A stretch of DNA of 14,138 nt from Spirogloea muscicola (taxonomy: Eukaryota; Streptophyta; Zygnematophyceae; Spirogloeales; Spirogloeaceae): positions 182,539-196,676 of the forward strand of contig WELB01000079.1 of the NCBI GenBank assembly GCA_009602725.1. Reading direction: 5' to 3'. Below are positions 1 through 11,800 of the stretch, in pieces. A program made the translations under genes and the position numbers. Each line of letters opens with the position of its first letter. The first letter of the stretch is position 1. Under the pieces are notes generated by a model. That model was not told the origin of the DNA. It ran no database searches and saw nothing but the letters and a program-made list of their open reading frames with translations.

Positions 1-25
1 ACACGCGTGCGCGCGCGCGCGCACG

Positions 26-108
<83 letters not shown>
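1..108. repeat. Alternating purine-pyrimidine microsatellite, (CG)n then (AC)n
   Basis: Positions 1-108 alternate purine and pyrimidine without one exception. A CG/GC-rich part (about 4-26) runs into (AC)n from 33 to 108, about 38 dinucleotides. The tract probably continues left of the window. It lies in the intron before the carrier exon at 182, whose C/T-rich acceptor tract is at about 150-181. The long His-Thr reading frame across it is only the translation of the repeat and is not a gene. Confidence 0.95.
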
Positions 109-110
<2 letters not shown>

Positions 111-181
111 CTCTGTCTATATCATCCTTCGGTGCCACCCACTCCACCTCATGCCTCTTACCCCCCCCCTCCTCCTCGCAG

Positions 182-596
182 TTCCTGGCAGGCGGCAAGG
201 ACACGTCAGGCCTTGGGCAGATGGCGCAGCTGACGGCAGGCGGCATCGCCGGCGCGTCCTTCTGGGGGGCCGTGTACCCGACCGACGTCATCAAGAGCGT
301 CATCCAGATCGACGACTACAGGTCCCGCCCCCCACCCACATCTGCTCTTGCCCAAAACCCTGAACTTTAAACCGAAACCCCGGGTCTGCTGTCTGTGCCC
401 TCCTTACCTGCGGTGCCGCTGGTTGCCGTCCAGGAACCCGAAGTACAAGGGCACGGCCGACGCGTTCCGCAAGGTGTATGCCGCCGAGGGCGTCAAGGGC
501 CTCTACCGCGGCTTCGGCCCCGCCATGGCGCGCTCCGTGCCCGCCAACGCCGCGTGCTTCCTCGCGTACGAGGTCGTGCGCTCCCGGCTCGGCTGA
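182..596 (+). CDS. BOU: BOU-type mitochondrial carrier, last two exons (5' partial)
   Basis: The exons are 182-321 and 434-596, joined AG|GT...AG|G across an Arg codon, with stop TGA at 594-596. They give 100 residues, about one third of a roughly 300-residue carrier. What is seen is the end of repeat 2 and all of repeat 3. A glycine-rich helix, GGIAGASFWGAVYPTDVIKS, contains the carrier signature PxDxxK. It is followed by EGVKGLYRGF and a last helix with RSVPANAACFLAYE. These match the Arabidopsis A BOUT DE SOUFFLE (BOU) protein nearly word for word, more closely than animal carnitine or ornithine carriers. BOU sits in the inner mitochondrial membrane; in plants it is linked to glutamate transport and photorespiratory glycine decarboxylase. 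That function is family knowledge; substrate here is inferred. The start and the first two repeats lie left of the window. The stop faces the convergent methyltransferase gene about 1.2 kb away. Confidence 0.9.
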
Positions 597-1810
597 CGAC
601 ACCGAAGCTGCTCAATGATTTTCGCCACTGCTCTGGCCGGGCAAGGCAAACGGCACCGTTTTTCCGGGCGTTCGGCTGAGCAGTGCTGGACTTGCTCCTA
701 GTTGCAAGCACTTTGGTCTAGATTATGCTTTGGGGTCCATTGCCCCACATCTAGAGCTGAACATGACCGACCTATTTTGCCAAATCATGGCCACAACGAT
801 TGCGTCCCACCAGCATCGTTTCTCCACCCTCGGTTGCAAAGCTTGCGAAGCTACAAATCGTCGCAGCCGCCATACTATCCTGGGCCCTGTTGAGGCAAAG
901 ACCCTTTGGGGCCTCCGGTAGCCCGAACTATTCTGCAGGGTCTTCACGCGGCGATGACCAGCGTGCTTTAGCTCGCGGCTACGGCGATGGCGGCTGCGTC
1001 GTGGAAGACGGGTGCACGTCCAGCCGAAAAGAGGCCTGCTGGAGCATGTCCAATGTTGAGCTGGCACGAGTGCTTCCTCTCCGGCCATTATTACACAGCA
1101 CAGGGCTAAACGGGGCTCAGGTGGCCAGGAGGCCACGTGGCACCCACCATATCGAAGCGTGCTAGCAACCCACCAGCACAGAAGCTTCCTGGCCACACAG
1201 GCCAAAGACTATGCCCGCAGGAAAACCTACGCATAGGTGGCTGTCGTCTCGACCGACGCTTAGTGTTGTGGTTTAAGTTCCACTTACATTTTCTTGGCCC
1301 TTTCCGTCAGGGCGTGCCCGCTACAATACGCTCGACAATGCAGTTGACACCGCAAGACCACTGCCTCAAGCATGACGTGGAGCGTAAAGCCTTAGAGGCT
1401 TTCCCCAGGTGTGTGACAAGAATGAGCGCTGCTCAGAGACCAGTCACTGTGCATGCCATTGAGCATCGGATCGCTGGGAGGGCTCTGCATTGGCTAGGCA
1501 GCAGGAGCTGAGGTCATCAGCTCCTGTCCAAGCAAACATTCGCACCAGCTCTTCCGGGACAAAAGCTCTGCAAGTATGCCTTCCACTCAGCTGCAAGGAC
1601 GCACTGCAAGCATGACTGTAGAGCTGCGGTTGGCTTTCTTGCATCAATTATTGAGCAGCCGTCTTGCTTGCGTCACGTTGTGGAAGAGCTCAGAAGGTGA
1701 CGCTTTGCGCAATATTTTCAGGTAATTCTTGAGCTCTATGACCAGGCAGAGAATCTGCAAAGAATTGTAGGCATCTACCAGTGGTGTACTGGGAGGGATG
1801 ATGAGCGCCA
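597..1810. other. Convergent intergenic region / 3' untranslated regions
   Basis: No coding signal was found here. Open frames of up to 160 codons are rich in Arg, Cys and Trp, lack any family resemblance and lack flanking splice sites. The stretch separates the carrier stop (596) from the methyltransferase stop (1811) and must hold the 3' UTRs and polyadenylation sites of both. On the - strand, TGTAA, the polyadenylation signal used by many chlorophytes, occurs at 1284-1288 and 1091-1095. I found no TGTAA on the + strand just after 596 and no AATAAA on either strand near the stops, so the carrier 3' end is not placed. Confidence 0.7.
1502..1526. other. Stem-loop in the intergenic region
   Basis: This is a perfect inverted repeat with 10-bp arms (CAGGAGCTGA at 1502-1511 and its complement at 1517-1526) and a 5-nt loop. 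It lies about 290 bp past the methyltransferase stop on the - strand, so it is probably in that gene's 3' UTR or near the end of transcription. The role is unknown; a 3'-end or RNA-stability element is possible. Confidence 0.5.
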
Positions 1811-2810
1811 TCACTGTGCAGCGTGCAGGTGCTGGCGGGTGTACTCCCACAGTGCGATTGCGGCGCTCACGTGCACGTTGAGGGAGCGGATGATGCCGAG
1901 CTGCGGGATCTCAAGGCATACATCCAGTGCTTGGATCACGTCGACGGGGATGCCCTCCTTCTCCCGCCCGAGTACAATAACCTACATACATGGCCGCAAG
2001 ATAAGCATGACAGCATCAGTGCCAATAATGAGCGAGCTCTTCAACGTCCACAAAACATAATAACCAATCGAGGGGGCGATGCACTGCCAGGTGCTCACAG
2101 ATTTCGGCGGGAATATGTGCCGCTGGAGCGGCAAGCTATTGGATGTCTGCTCAAGGCCGTAGAGGCTGTAGCCCGCGCGCTTCTTGCTCTCCAGGTACGC
2201 AATGAGGGCGGCCTCTGGGACCTCGGCCATGGGTACCCACTGCTCCGCCGTCACACTGAGGTGCCGCAACAAGCCATGATACTTGACAATCAGAATAGCA
2301 ACTAGGCTCTTACATGGGTGTCATCAACGGAAAAATGCTCCGGACTTCAAAGGCTCATATGAAAATGGGCTCGTTACTCGTACAAGCGGCATGAGATAGA
2401 GGAGCATTCCAGTGGCCCGGTCAAAAGTGGTAGTGGAGAGCTGAGGGTGGACTCCTGTGCTCCTCTTCACCTGATCTGCTGAAAGTGCCGGTCCTTCACG
2501 ACCCTCAGGTCCGACACGACGAGGCAACTGGCCTTGAAGACCTGCAGCAACATGCAACTGAGAAGAGTTTCATCACCAAAATCATCATGTCGACCATGTC
2601 AAATGCAACAAGCCAATGTCGTGCCCAATTAGTGGAAAGGATAATTTTTTGGCACCTCGCAAGAACGAGCCAAGCCCGCCAGGTTGGGGACACGGTCGAC
2701 GAGCGAAGCCACAACAATCACGCCCTGACGGCCCTGAGAGCTGCTGGTAATGTCGGGCTGGTCATCGTGCGGGGAAGCACTCCGGTAATCTCCTTCACTG
2801 TCATCGCTAC
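1811..2810 (-). other. SpoU (SPOUT) methyltransferase domain, exons 29-32
   Basis: The exons are 2656-2810, 2471-2541, 2099-2255 and 1811-1981. Exon 29 carries [20 protein letters not shown], the family motif 1 with the Asn and the catalytic-type Arg. Exon 30 gives [16 protein letters not shown]. Exon 31 gives [14 protein letters not shown] and [17 protein letters not shown]. Exon 32 carries motif 2, [12 protein letters not shown], and motif 3, [20 protein letters not shown], then WEYTRQ and the stop. Motifs 2 and 3 form the S-adenosylmethionine-binding knot in SPOUT enzymes. All joins are in phase and read through conserved words, for example HFQQI-S-VTAEQW across the 2471/2255 junction, so this part of the model is very secure. 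Confidence 0.95.
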
Positions 2811-5800
2811 CTGGGCAGCAAGAGCACAGTCTCTGGTTGCAGATCGTCATTGGAGCCAACATCAGGAAGTCCACGAATCAGGTCACAGACTCACCAGCTT
2901 TTCAATCATCACTCAGTGTCCAATTTATGTCAGAAACCCTTGTATTGCTACTATTTGGCAGAGTAGCACAGCATTATCACCTATAAGTCCAAGGATCCCT
3001 GCAGAGAGACAAAAGGTTGTCGACTTACCGTGTGAGAGGAAGCCAGCATTGTGGCTCTTCATCTTCCGCTGGAAGTCCCAGGTGTTGCTCAGGCCGGGCT
3101 CCTCAAGCAGCAGGCCAGTAACCGCACGATGCTCGTCGTCAACGGCGTTAGAGGCTGGACTTGCCTCCGGGGCAGCTTGGTGGGCAGAAGACGTCACAGC
3201 CTCGAGGTCCAGCTGAGCGGAATCCTCGGCCATGCACTTACGCAGTGACTCGCGTGCGTCCTGCCAATGATGATCTGGTTGTCTTTGATTTTCACGCCAA
3301 TTTGCCACTCCAATCCAAGATATAGTCATAGAAGCTCAAAGCAATGCAGAAGGGAAGAATCATTGCTAATTTGGAGACCTTATAAACAACCGATTGAAAG
3401 TCGCACTGAGTTGCTTCACGTGGCACATGCCACATGCATTCAGCTCACACAAAGTGACAGTTAGGTGGAGGCGATTGCAGGAAACATGTGTATTCTACTC
3501 AGCAGTCACACAAGCAGCAGACCTTGAGGAAGTGGGCAACCCGGTCATACACAGCGACCGGCATGCACTCGAATGGCAGGTTCCCTGCTTGCTGCAGTTG
3601 CACGCAGTAAGAGCTTCAGCACAAGAAGCACTGCAGGGATGCCAATGCCATGTATATTGCGGTAAAACCGCTCTACTCAGCACAGTTGCAGCTGGTCCAA
3701 GAGTTGCCAATGTAACGAGTTGCATCTATTTGCTGCTTAACGTGCCTCAATGATGCTCCCGAACAAGGTGAGTTGCTGAATATTAACTACAATTGAGCAG
3801 CCGCCTTATCTCCCTTGACATAGCTGCTGGGCAAGAGACAGAGTTCATAGCTCCTCAAACAGGATAAGAGTAAGGACAGCTCACATGGAATGGGTCTTGC
3901 TCGCCTTCTGAGCCCGTTGTGAACATGCCTCTGGGCGTTGCTGCCTCCATGGGATCGAATTTGTCCAAGTAATTATTCACTGATACCCTTAGCCTGCATG
4001 CACAGCATGTCCTCTGGCAAGTGTGAGAGCATGAAATCAGAGGTCAATGGACAGCACCTGGACACAATCGAACTCCAGGATCTTGGTTGTGTTTAGGGCC
4101 TTATTTTTCTGTGCTCGAGCTTAACATACCCAGTACATAGCCTTAGCAAATTGATATTGCAGGTAAGTGCTTCTGATGTGGCTGGGTGCAGCAGAGCTTT
4201 TACCTTGAGCAGTCCTTGTTATTTTTCAGATAGTCAAATAGAGAGTGGAGAATGTGGCTGTCAAGCGCTTCCTTCGCACCTTGCTGTGTTACTTCCGGTA
4301 GCTGTGAGAGCACTCGGAAGAGTAATATCTGATCACACGTAAAAAATGCAGCAGTTATTCATTGTCAATGTGACATGTAAATCTTACAACCCAGGGCTAT
4401 ACATTGGAAGCATATTAGCCCATTGGCGCACAATCTCATCAATGATAGTCACCTTTGATCACAATCATGTGTGTTGCACAAAATGTCAAGGAAATTTTTC
4501 CTTGACATTTTAAGGAATCTCATTACTGGGGTGCCAGGAAGGAGCAAGTCACAAGGGCAATGGACCTGTGTGAAGCTACGTAGGTTGTGGTGATGGCTGG
4601 TCATCGAAGGCAGCACCTCAGGCAGCACCAGCTTCACCAGCTCAGCACGCATGGATGGAGGTGACGCAGTCAAAAGGTGGGCTGCAATCATGACATATGA
4701 GGCCAGTACCTGTTGCAGCACCACCAGTAAGACAAGTATTGCCCTTTGTAGTGCAAGTTTTGTAGCGCAACTTCGCAGAATGTGCTTCAAGCAATTACCA
4801 ATACTCACACAGAGAAGTTCCAATTTGTTTAGCTCTCACGATTTACCATGCTCATTAGGTAATATTGCTACCGATAACCAGGGCGGTCCGGTACCTGAGG
4901 CTTCATGTTGTGCTCCCGCAGCTTGCTGAGAAGATGCTCAGTCACCTGGAGGGTGGACTCACCAAGAATCACTCAGGCAATCATTAACACTTCTTACCAA
5001 ATGTCAACCCCTACAAAGATATGCATCGCGCACGATACAAGAGCAAGAGCTGCCTGATGTCCAGCAGGTCTGTGAGAGATCGTGTCATTGAGTCAGAGGA
5101 CCATGATCCAGGAGCCAAGGCAGGTTACACCGCAAGGGGCTTATTCTAGGCATTAAAGTCTGCAGCTGTGAAGTACTTACAAGGCGTGGGACACGGAGGT
5201 AGATTTGTACTCCAAAAATCTCCATATACTGCCTAACAGATGGAAGATTGGCTCTCTGCAATGCCCAGATGAGGCATCAGCGAGAGAAAGCTCTGGAGGA
5301 TTGTCAATGGGCTGCAATCATTGCATCATGTATGCTAAATGGTTGCTCAACGCAGTTCAGGTTGTTGTCTATGTTTGAAGCACAACCTCAAGGGCAGTAT
5401 CAAACAACGGAAGCACTTGATCGGCAGTGCTGTCGGTCAGGAAACGAGACAAAATGCTGAGCATCTGCCATGCGCGAACTTTTCGTCTGTGTATCTGAGA
5501 TGCAGCAACGCAACATCGAAGTCGAGCTGAAATAAAGCCTAGCAATGTACATCCCATATCAGGGTAGCATTTGGCATGCATAAAGGCACCTGCATACATG
5601 CTCAACTCATGCGAAGGGAGCATGAGATGCAACTGTGGACGAACATTGCACACAGTAAGTCACTAATTACCAAAACAAGTTTGCATGAGAGTCCAGAAGG
5701 CAACAAAATTGAAGTGACAGTCGACATGGGACAGTAGAGAGGAGACACTCACACCATTGTAAAGTTTGTACAGCTCCTTATTCAAGTTTGCATCTGATAC

Positions 5801-8800
5801 CTGTGCAGCAGAAATTTTGGCGTACATTGACAAAAATCAGTTGAGAAATTGACAGCACATCTTCCTTAAGTAAGTGAGTAAGCCAAGGATGCTTAACTAC
5901 TGGCAGATTTGCCATGGACCTTGGAGCCAGATAAGGACTTCACTACTTGATTTGGACGGGTACTTACACACTTGTGCAGGAGCGTCAAAAGCAACTCAAA
6001 GCCGAAGCTTTGTGATGTTGTGGGCAGGTCGTAGACCATCACAGCTACGCATACTCTGGCGTACATCTCCGAGTTTGTGAACAGCTGAGGCAGTGTAACA
6101 TTTGGACAATGTCAATCCCCTCCAAGTAGGAGATCTTAAGCATTCTAGACAGCAGTGCAACAACGGATTCTTCAAGTGCAGCAATGATAATCACGTGCTT
6201 TGAATTGCCTCTAATATGACAAGATCTACTTGCTTAGCAAACACCAACCTCTGTTATCTCAGAGTCTCCAGTTTTGCACAGGGCAGCATACTCAGCAGCT
6301 GCTGCTGATGACCTGGATAATGCGCCATCCAGCTCCTCGTCTACTGCCTCTGCCACATCATGGACGAGACAAATGAGCCTTGCCTTGAAAAAACAAGACC
6401 ATCATTTTCCACTCTGCAACAACATATAAATCACTCTGCAACAAAAGATATTTCACTCTGCAACAGGATTAGTGCATGTCTGCAAACTCAGCAAGCTCAG
6501 CTTGTGACAGGAACAAGCAGGGGAAAAGAGAAATGTTGACCTGCTCCATGCAAGCTGAGGGTCACAAGCTCTTGGACATACAGAGAAGCAATGTTGGGGT
6601 ACAGTGACAGAAGAGAGGTGAAGTGTGAGGCAGCCAGGCGCATGAAGTGGGGACTTATTGTGGCCAAACTTAGGATTTTCCGCAGCAGCTGACAATGCCA
6701 TCAAGCACAGACTGACCCATCAGGAGTCGTTTGCAGCTGCAGGTGCAGACTTGGATGAGAGTCACCCTTCACACAAGATGTAAACCACAAGATGTATGCC
6801 TGTGAAATGTCAGATTGTCCACCTTGACACTGTGGGTGTGCTTGATCTGTGCTGCATGACCGTCATTTGCGTGTCCTACTTATGTTACTGCGAGCTTGTT
6901 CAATTCAGCATCCTACTCTTCTGAAATCCTCCTCTTTCACAAGTCCCCTGTGTGGACAGGTCTTCTTTAGAGGACTGCACCAAGACATCTAGCTTGCTTG
7001 AGCTCTGACATAGCTGACATACCCATTTCAGTGGAGAGCTATCCTGAGCATGTAGCTCAGGGTAGCCAAACACCGAGGGATGGAATGTTGCTGAGAGAAA
7101 CGCTGCAGAAGGTGCCACCCTTCGCTTCTTGTTGTCGGCGATGGCTGACCACGCGGCCGTTACAAGCCTCTGCATTGCCTGCCAACCAAAGAGAACCCAT
7201 TACTTGCACCTGATACTTAGATTGCCTGCTGTCTGATGCCATCAGGAGGAAGACAAGCTCCTATTGAATTGAAATACTCCCAGTCTTGAAGACAAGTACT
7301 ATTCTGTCCAGACCCTGCTAGCTTGGGCTTCTTCGAGATCTCAACTTCGAGCTTTCATTCAGTTTGTGGATCATTCAAATGCATACTGTGTTGAGAATCC
7401 TAGAATAGCAGACCTTGCTTCAAGGTTAGAGCAAAACCTTGCTCTGCTCAATGACAAGACCAGAAGAGTATAGCTTACTCACTTTGACCAAGGCTTCGAG
7501 TGAAGAGTGCCTGCGGACCATGATGCCCCAATGCATCAATTGCCTGAGGCACCTCAGTAGCGGGAGCTGCTGCTCCTCTCCAACAATGTCCAGGCTTCAT
7601 GTGTGAAGTTTGAAACCAAATTATTATGCCTACGCTCTTCCATTCATCGTTCTTCGAAGGTACTCTACTTGACATCTTACACATCACCATGTTTTTACTC
7701 TACTTCTACTCTTTTTCTTGATGCTAATCGGCTTCTGCTAGTTCGGGTTTTGGCTAATCGAAAGTGCAAATATGACTCCATGCTAAAGAGAAGGGTGCAT
7801 AGATATAGATTGCGATTGTCAGTTTACCTGTCAATAGCATCCTCCAAGACTGTGCTCAGGGTTGTGTCTGGCATGGCGGAGCTTGCGGGCTGCTCAGGCC
7901 CCCTTGAGATACTTAGAAGAGGACCCAGGCACTCCCACTGCATTCACAACCACAACAGGGAAAGCATGCATGAATAGAATGCCACAATGCCCAAGCTGTA
8001 GACCATGACATTGAGAGTCTGCTGATTGCAGCTTCCCTGCATGTCGTATCTGAGGACAAGCAGATAATGTGCATAAGGATGAATATAGGCAACAACAGCC
8101 AGCTTAATCATAGGTAGTGCGTCCATGAAAAGTGGACCTCATCAGTAGACCTGATTACAGGGCCTAAACGAGGAGACAGAGAGGGCATGAGCGAATGACC
8201 TTCAAGCCAGTAAGTAGAGCTCGCCTGCTCTGTATGAGAGCTCCACTTGTCAAGGTGCTGTAACATCCTCTTACGATCTGGAGGACAAGGTCGTCCACTA
8301 GCTTGCTTGTCGATTGACCAACAGTTACACTTAGCCTTGAATCAGTTGCATCAGCCAGATACACTTCTGAAGAACTCCTCTCCACTTGTACTGGCCAAGC
8401 AATTGTAGACGTTGATGTAGCAGCCAAGACTTTACAGACTGCCACGAGAGCTTCGTACCCCGCAAGCTTAATCTCACTCCTCATCTGATGTGAGCACATG
8501 TACGGCGGCCAATTAGGTAACGGCTTGCTATAAAGCAGTTGCTGCGCTTACGCCCATCCTGCAGGTGATAATTTGGTGTTTACCAGGTGATAATCTGGCG
8601 TTTATCATTGGCTGTTCGAGACTGACCACAGGGAGCACAGCTGATGACATCAAATCTGTGAGACAACTCCTCTTTAGCCAAGTGGTTCTTCTCTCCATCA
8701 TGCAGATGCTCACCTCACTCAGAGAGCCCCCTTCGTCATGCTCAGCAGTCAACTCCACTGCCGCATGGTAGAAGAAGCTGACAGACGAGAAACAGATTGA

Positions 8801-11800
8801 TGGAATGGACTTCTGCTCTGACTCAACGATGGAAAACAGCCACATTGTATACGTGGCTGCAACCTCAAGTGCAAGTACCTGTTACAGGCAAAGTGTTTGT
8901 CACCTGAGACACCAGACTGCATGGCATCCCGTTACCCTCTTCATGATAAGCTATCTTACATACATGATTATGGGTTCAGCCCCTGAAGAAGCCAAAGACA
9001 GGATAGACACTGTCAATAGAAAGGCGTAAGAAGCAGTTGCAAATGTCACACACTGCTGCTGAGACTGCCGCTGCAGCGGGTGCCGGCAAACGCCGCTGAC
9101 TTGGTCCACCCAGTCGTCCGGTGTGCAACGCCGGAAGCTGCTCCCACGTCCTCAGAACGTCGGACCTTCCAGTAGACTGGTGAAAGGTGGAAAGCTTGTC
9201 TGCTGCCCAGGCCAAAGTGCCCTCCTGAGCAGGCCCTCAACAAGCCAAATGCTGATGTCCTTCATCAGATTGAAGCATACCTCTAGTCTAAGGTTTTACA
9301 GCAGTTCGTAATGACTAGCTAATAAGATCAGTGACCACTGCTTCTTGCAGAGAAGATGGAAGTGTCAAGTCCTTGCTCAAGTGCAGGTAATTGCATTTGC
9401 GAGCAAAGCAGGACAAATACATGCATGACAATGTCAAGGGGGCTAGGTACATAAGTACGACTTACAGAGACGGGGGCAACAAAAGGGAGCAGCCTCGAAG
9501 ATGGTCGGCTAGCCCACCCTGTCTGTGGGTCTGCCAGTGCTTGCAGCACGAGGAGGACCTTTGCTGGCGGCACCGAGCTCCCACGTTGAAGCAGGTCAGC
9601 CCTGTGCATCACGTCCTTCACAATACCAGCTATGAACAGTATAAGGCTTCTTGATGACGGCACATGGTGCCTACTAGTGGCACCATCTAGAGCACCTGAA
9701 TCTGCGACACTAATCAACACAGAGAGGCAGGCTTGGGACGTGGATAGCCCTTGCCTTCAGCAGCATGTTCTCAAGTTCGATGTCTGAAGAGCACATCAAG
9801 CCAGCCAGTGTTGCCCAGCGGAGAGCCTCTGCTTCCAGCGAGCTCTGCTCTTCCTCTATCAATCCTGCTGTGCTGACAGCAGCCGCTGCGGGTGTCCTCA
9901 AATATGCATCAAGCATGTCTCGCAATTTGGTGAGCAGTGCAGGGCCAGCACCGTCCACATTCACCCACTTGATGATGTCCCCACGCCCTTTTGCTGCAGG
10001 ACCACACCACTGAGGTGATCAGAAACGCCCGGCGGCCGCTGAATTAATCTAAGCACTTCTGTGCTTGTATTATCAAATTTAGAATCCACTCACTAAAACA
10101 CATAGTGCAAGTGCACAGGACCGTATGAGATGAGCCTTTCAGTGCAACTGTGTGAAGGTAAGATAGCAGCCCATGTTGTGTTTGTTCTGTTTGTTGACTG
10201 ATTGACCAACCAATACAACTGTAAGTGGGACAACAAGCGGAGTCTGTGAAGCAGGCCCACCGTCGTCTATGATGATGATATTCAGAAGGGTTGCGACAAA
10301 GTGCGCAAAAGCATCCATGGCTATTAGGGGAGCAGGGATCAAGTGAACAGCCGCGTGGAGGACGGAGCTGCACACTGCAGGAAGACAGCATCGTACCCAC
10401 ATCACGACCCCTAGAAGGTCAAGAGCTTAAGACCTTCTTAGAAAATTCCGCCACCAATGCCAAGCCGTAAGAGCATGGAGAGGAGCAACATTTGAGAGGA
10501 GGCACGTGCATGCAACCTCTCTGGGTATAGAAAAGGAGCAGCAGGTGAGCCTTGGCATGAGATGGGTTGCTGTGCCTTGAGAGCGGAACTGGGGGTTGTA
10601 GTGCCTTTGAGAGAGCTCAAGTGTGGCCCGCAGCGCAGTGAGCAGAGCTTGCGCCTGCCACCGTGCTTCCTCTTGTTCCTCGTGTGCGGACTGAGGCGAG
10701 TCCGACGATGCCCATGACGACGTCGCTGCAGCATCAGCTGGAATGTACGGGCTCGATGTCGGAGACGAAGCGGCTGCTTCGAGACACATGGCCAGGGCAC
10801 AGAGGCCGCAACGGGAGGGGCCGAGGGCGGCCATGGTGTTCGCGAGCTGCTCCGCCAGGCCTGCACGACCCCTGGACTCAACGACCTCAGTGATCGGCTG
10901 GCGGCTCCATGACAAGTGGACGGCAATACAGCGCTTGTTGCAAGTGAGAGTCACAAGTGCAAGGCCGAATCTTGGAGGAGTCAGGTTGACAGTCTTGGAG
11001 GCACGGGTTGTCACAGACCTGAGGTCCATGCTCGCTGTGTAGCCTCTGAAGAAGTCCGCGGAAGCGCTGCACATCTTGGAGGAGTAACACCTATCATGCA
11101 TGCCTGTTGAACAAGGACGACGGGCTCGACTCAACAAGAACCGGCTTACAGTCAAGGATTCAGGCTTGAGGCTCTAACAACTGATGGTGAGGAGCACACA
11201 CTGCCAATGCTTGGCCACCCAGAGAGGGCCAGCAACACTCCCCAGGCTCTGTTTTCGCCCCAAAGAGCCATACGCTCGTGCACGTTAAGATGACATCCAT
11301 GATACTATTCAAAAGGCAATTTCCTCACGAGCTGCTGCCGGCAGGCGTGAGGTAGTCAATGTGGTGCAGTATCTGATGGTCAGGAGTTCCAAAAATGTAG
11401 GTCGAGCAACGAACCAAAATCGCGATGATGAGCAGGATCGTTGAGCGATGGGAGGAGAGGCCCCAGTACAAACTCCGTGACGGCTTGAGAGCCCGCCGTC
11501 CATCCCTGAGAGAGGAAGGACTGGAGCACCAGCCTCCTCACTGACATAAGAACAAGATTGGTGGGGTTACAATCAAGGCAACATTAATAGGTACTTATCG
11601 TCAAACTGATGCAGGAATTGGAAATGCACATTACGAATCTGCAATAAATGCTTTACCTGCGGCCCTCAAAGTTGGTGCATCATTAAAGGGCCTCTCTACT
11701 GCTGACCTAGGATTGGCAGCCTGAAATTTGGCATTTTACCTTGGGGGTTATCATGGGCCAGTCCACGTCGCCAGAGGAGCAAGGCCCAGGCTAGGTCCGG

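Larger units (their letters stand above)
3523..6688 (-). other. Methyltransferase helical-repeat region, exons 17-27
   Basis: The exons are 6515-6688, 6249-6383, 5968-6084, 5753-5800, 5387-5494, 5181-5255, 4895-4945, 4566-4709, 4204-4328, 3885-3993 and 3523-3591. All are short (48-174 bp) with clear donors such as GTAAGT or GTGAGT. Markers of the family in order are [16 protein letters not shown] (compare the YVRIC block of TARBP1), [17 protein letters not shown] (compare the HRVKNRVW block), [40 protein letters not shown] and [13 protein letters not shown]. Phase and family order together fix most junctions. The weakest is the 6515 donor to 6383 acceptor, where other donors (6541) would shift the frame. 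A TGA in frame just upstream rules out acceptors in the repeats at 6410-6466. Confidence 0.8.

Noticed and set aside
7-363. 118-codon + strand open frame with a long His-Thr run
   Set aside because: It is the translation of the (AC)n repeat followed by an out-of-frame reading of the carrier exon.
723-1205. 160-codon - strand open frame in the intergenic region
   Set aside because: Its composition is Arg/Cys/Trp-rich with no domain-like pattern, no family resemblance and no splice context. It lies downstream of both stops.
2849-2924. Possible C/D-box snoRNA in the intron before exon 29 (GTGATGA, CTGA, flanking ATTGG/CCAAT)
   Set aside because: The flanking stem is 7-8 nt away from the boxes, C' is missing and no guide can be assigned. 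A chance match is more likely.
2485-3216. 243-codon + strand open frame opposite the SpoU exons
   Set aside because: It is the antisense shadow of methyltransferase exons 28-30, which carry clear conserved motifs on the - strand.
9328-9465. Continuation of exon 10's open frame past its GTAAGT donor, and a possible small exon at about 9330-9385 on the - strand
   Set aside because: Exons 10 and 11 already join in phase 0 with family-like spacing. The small exon in its protein-like frame would need phase 2 entry, which the donor does not give.
10743-11042. 99-codon + strand open frame
   Set aside because: It is an antisense shadow of exons 6-7. The - strand frame has the leucine-rich helix expected for the family.
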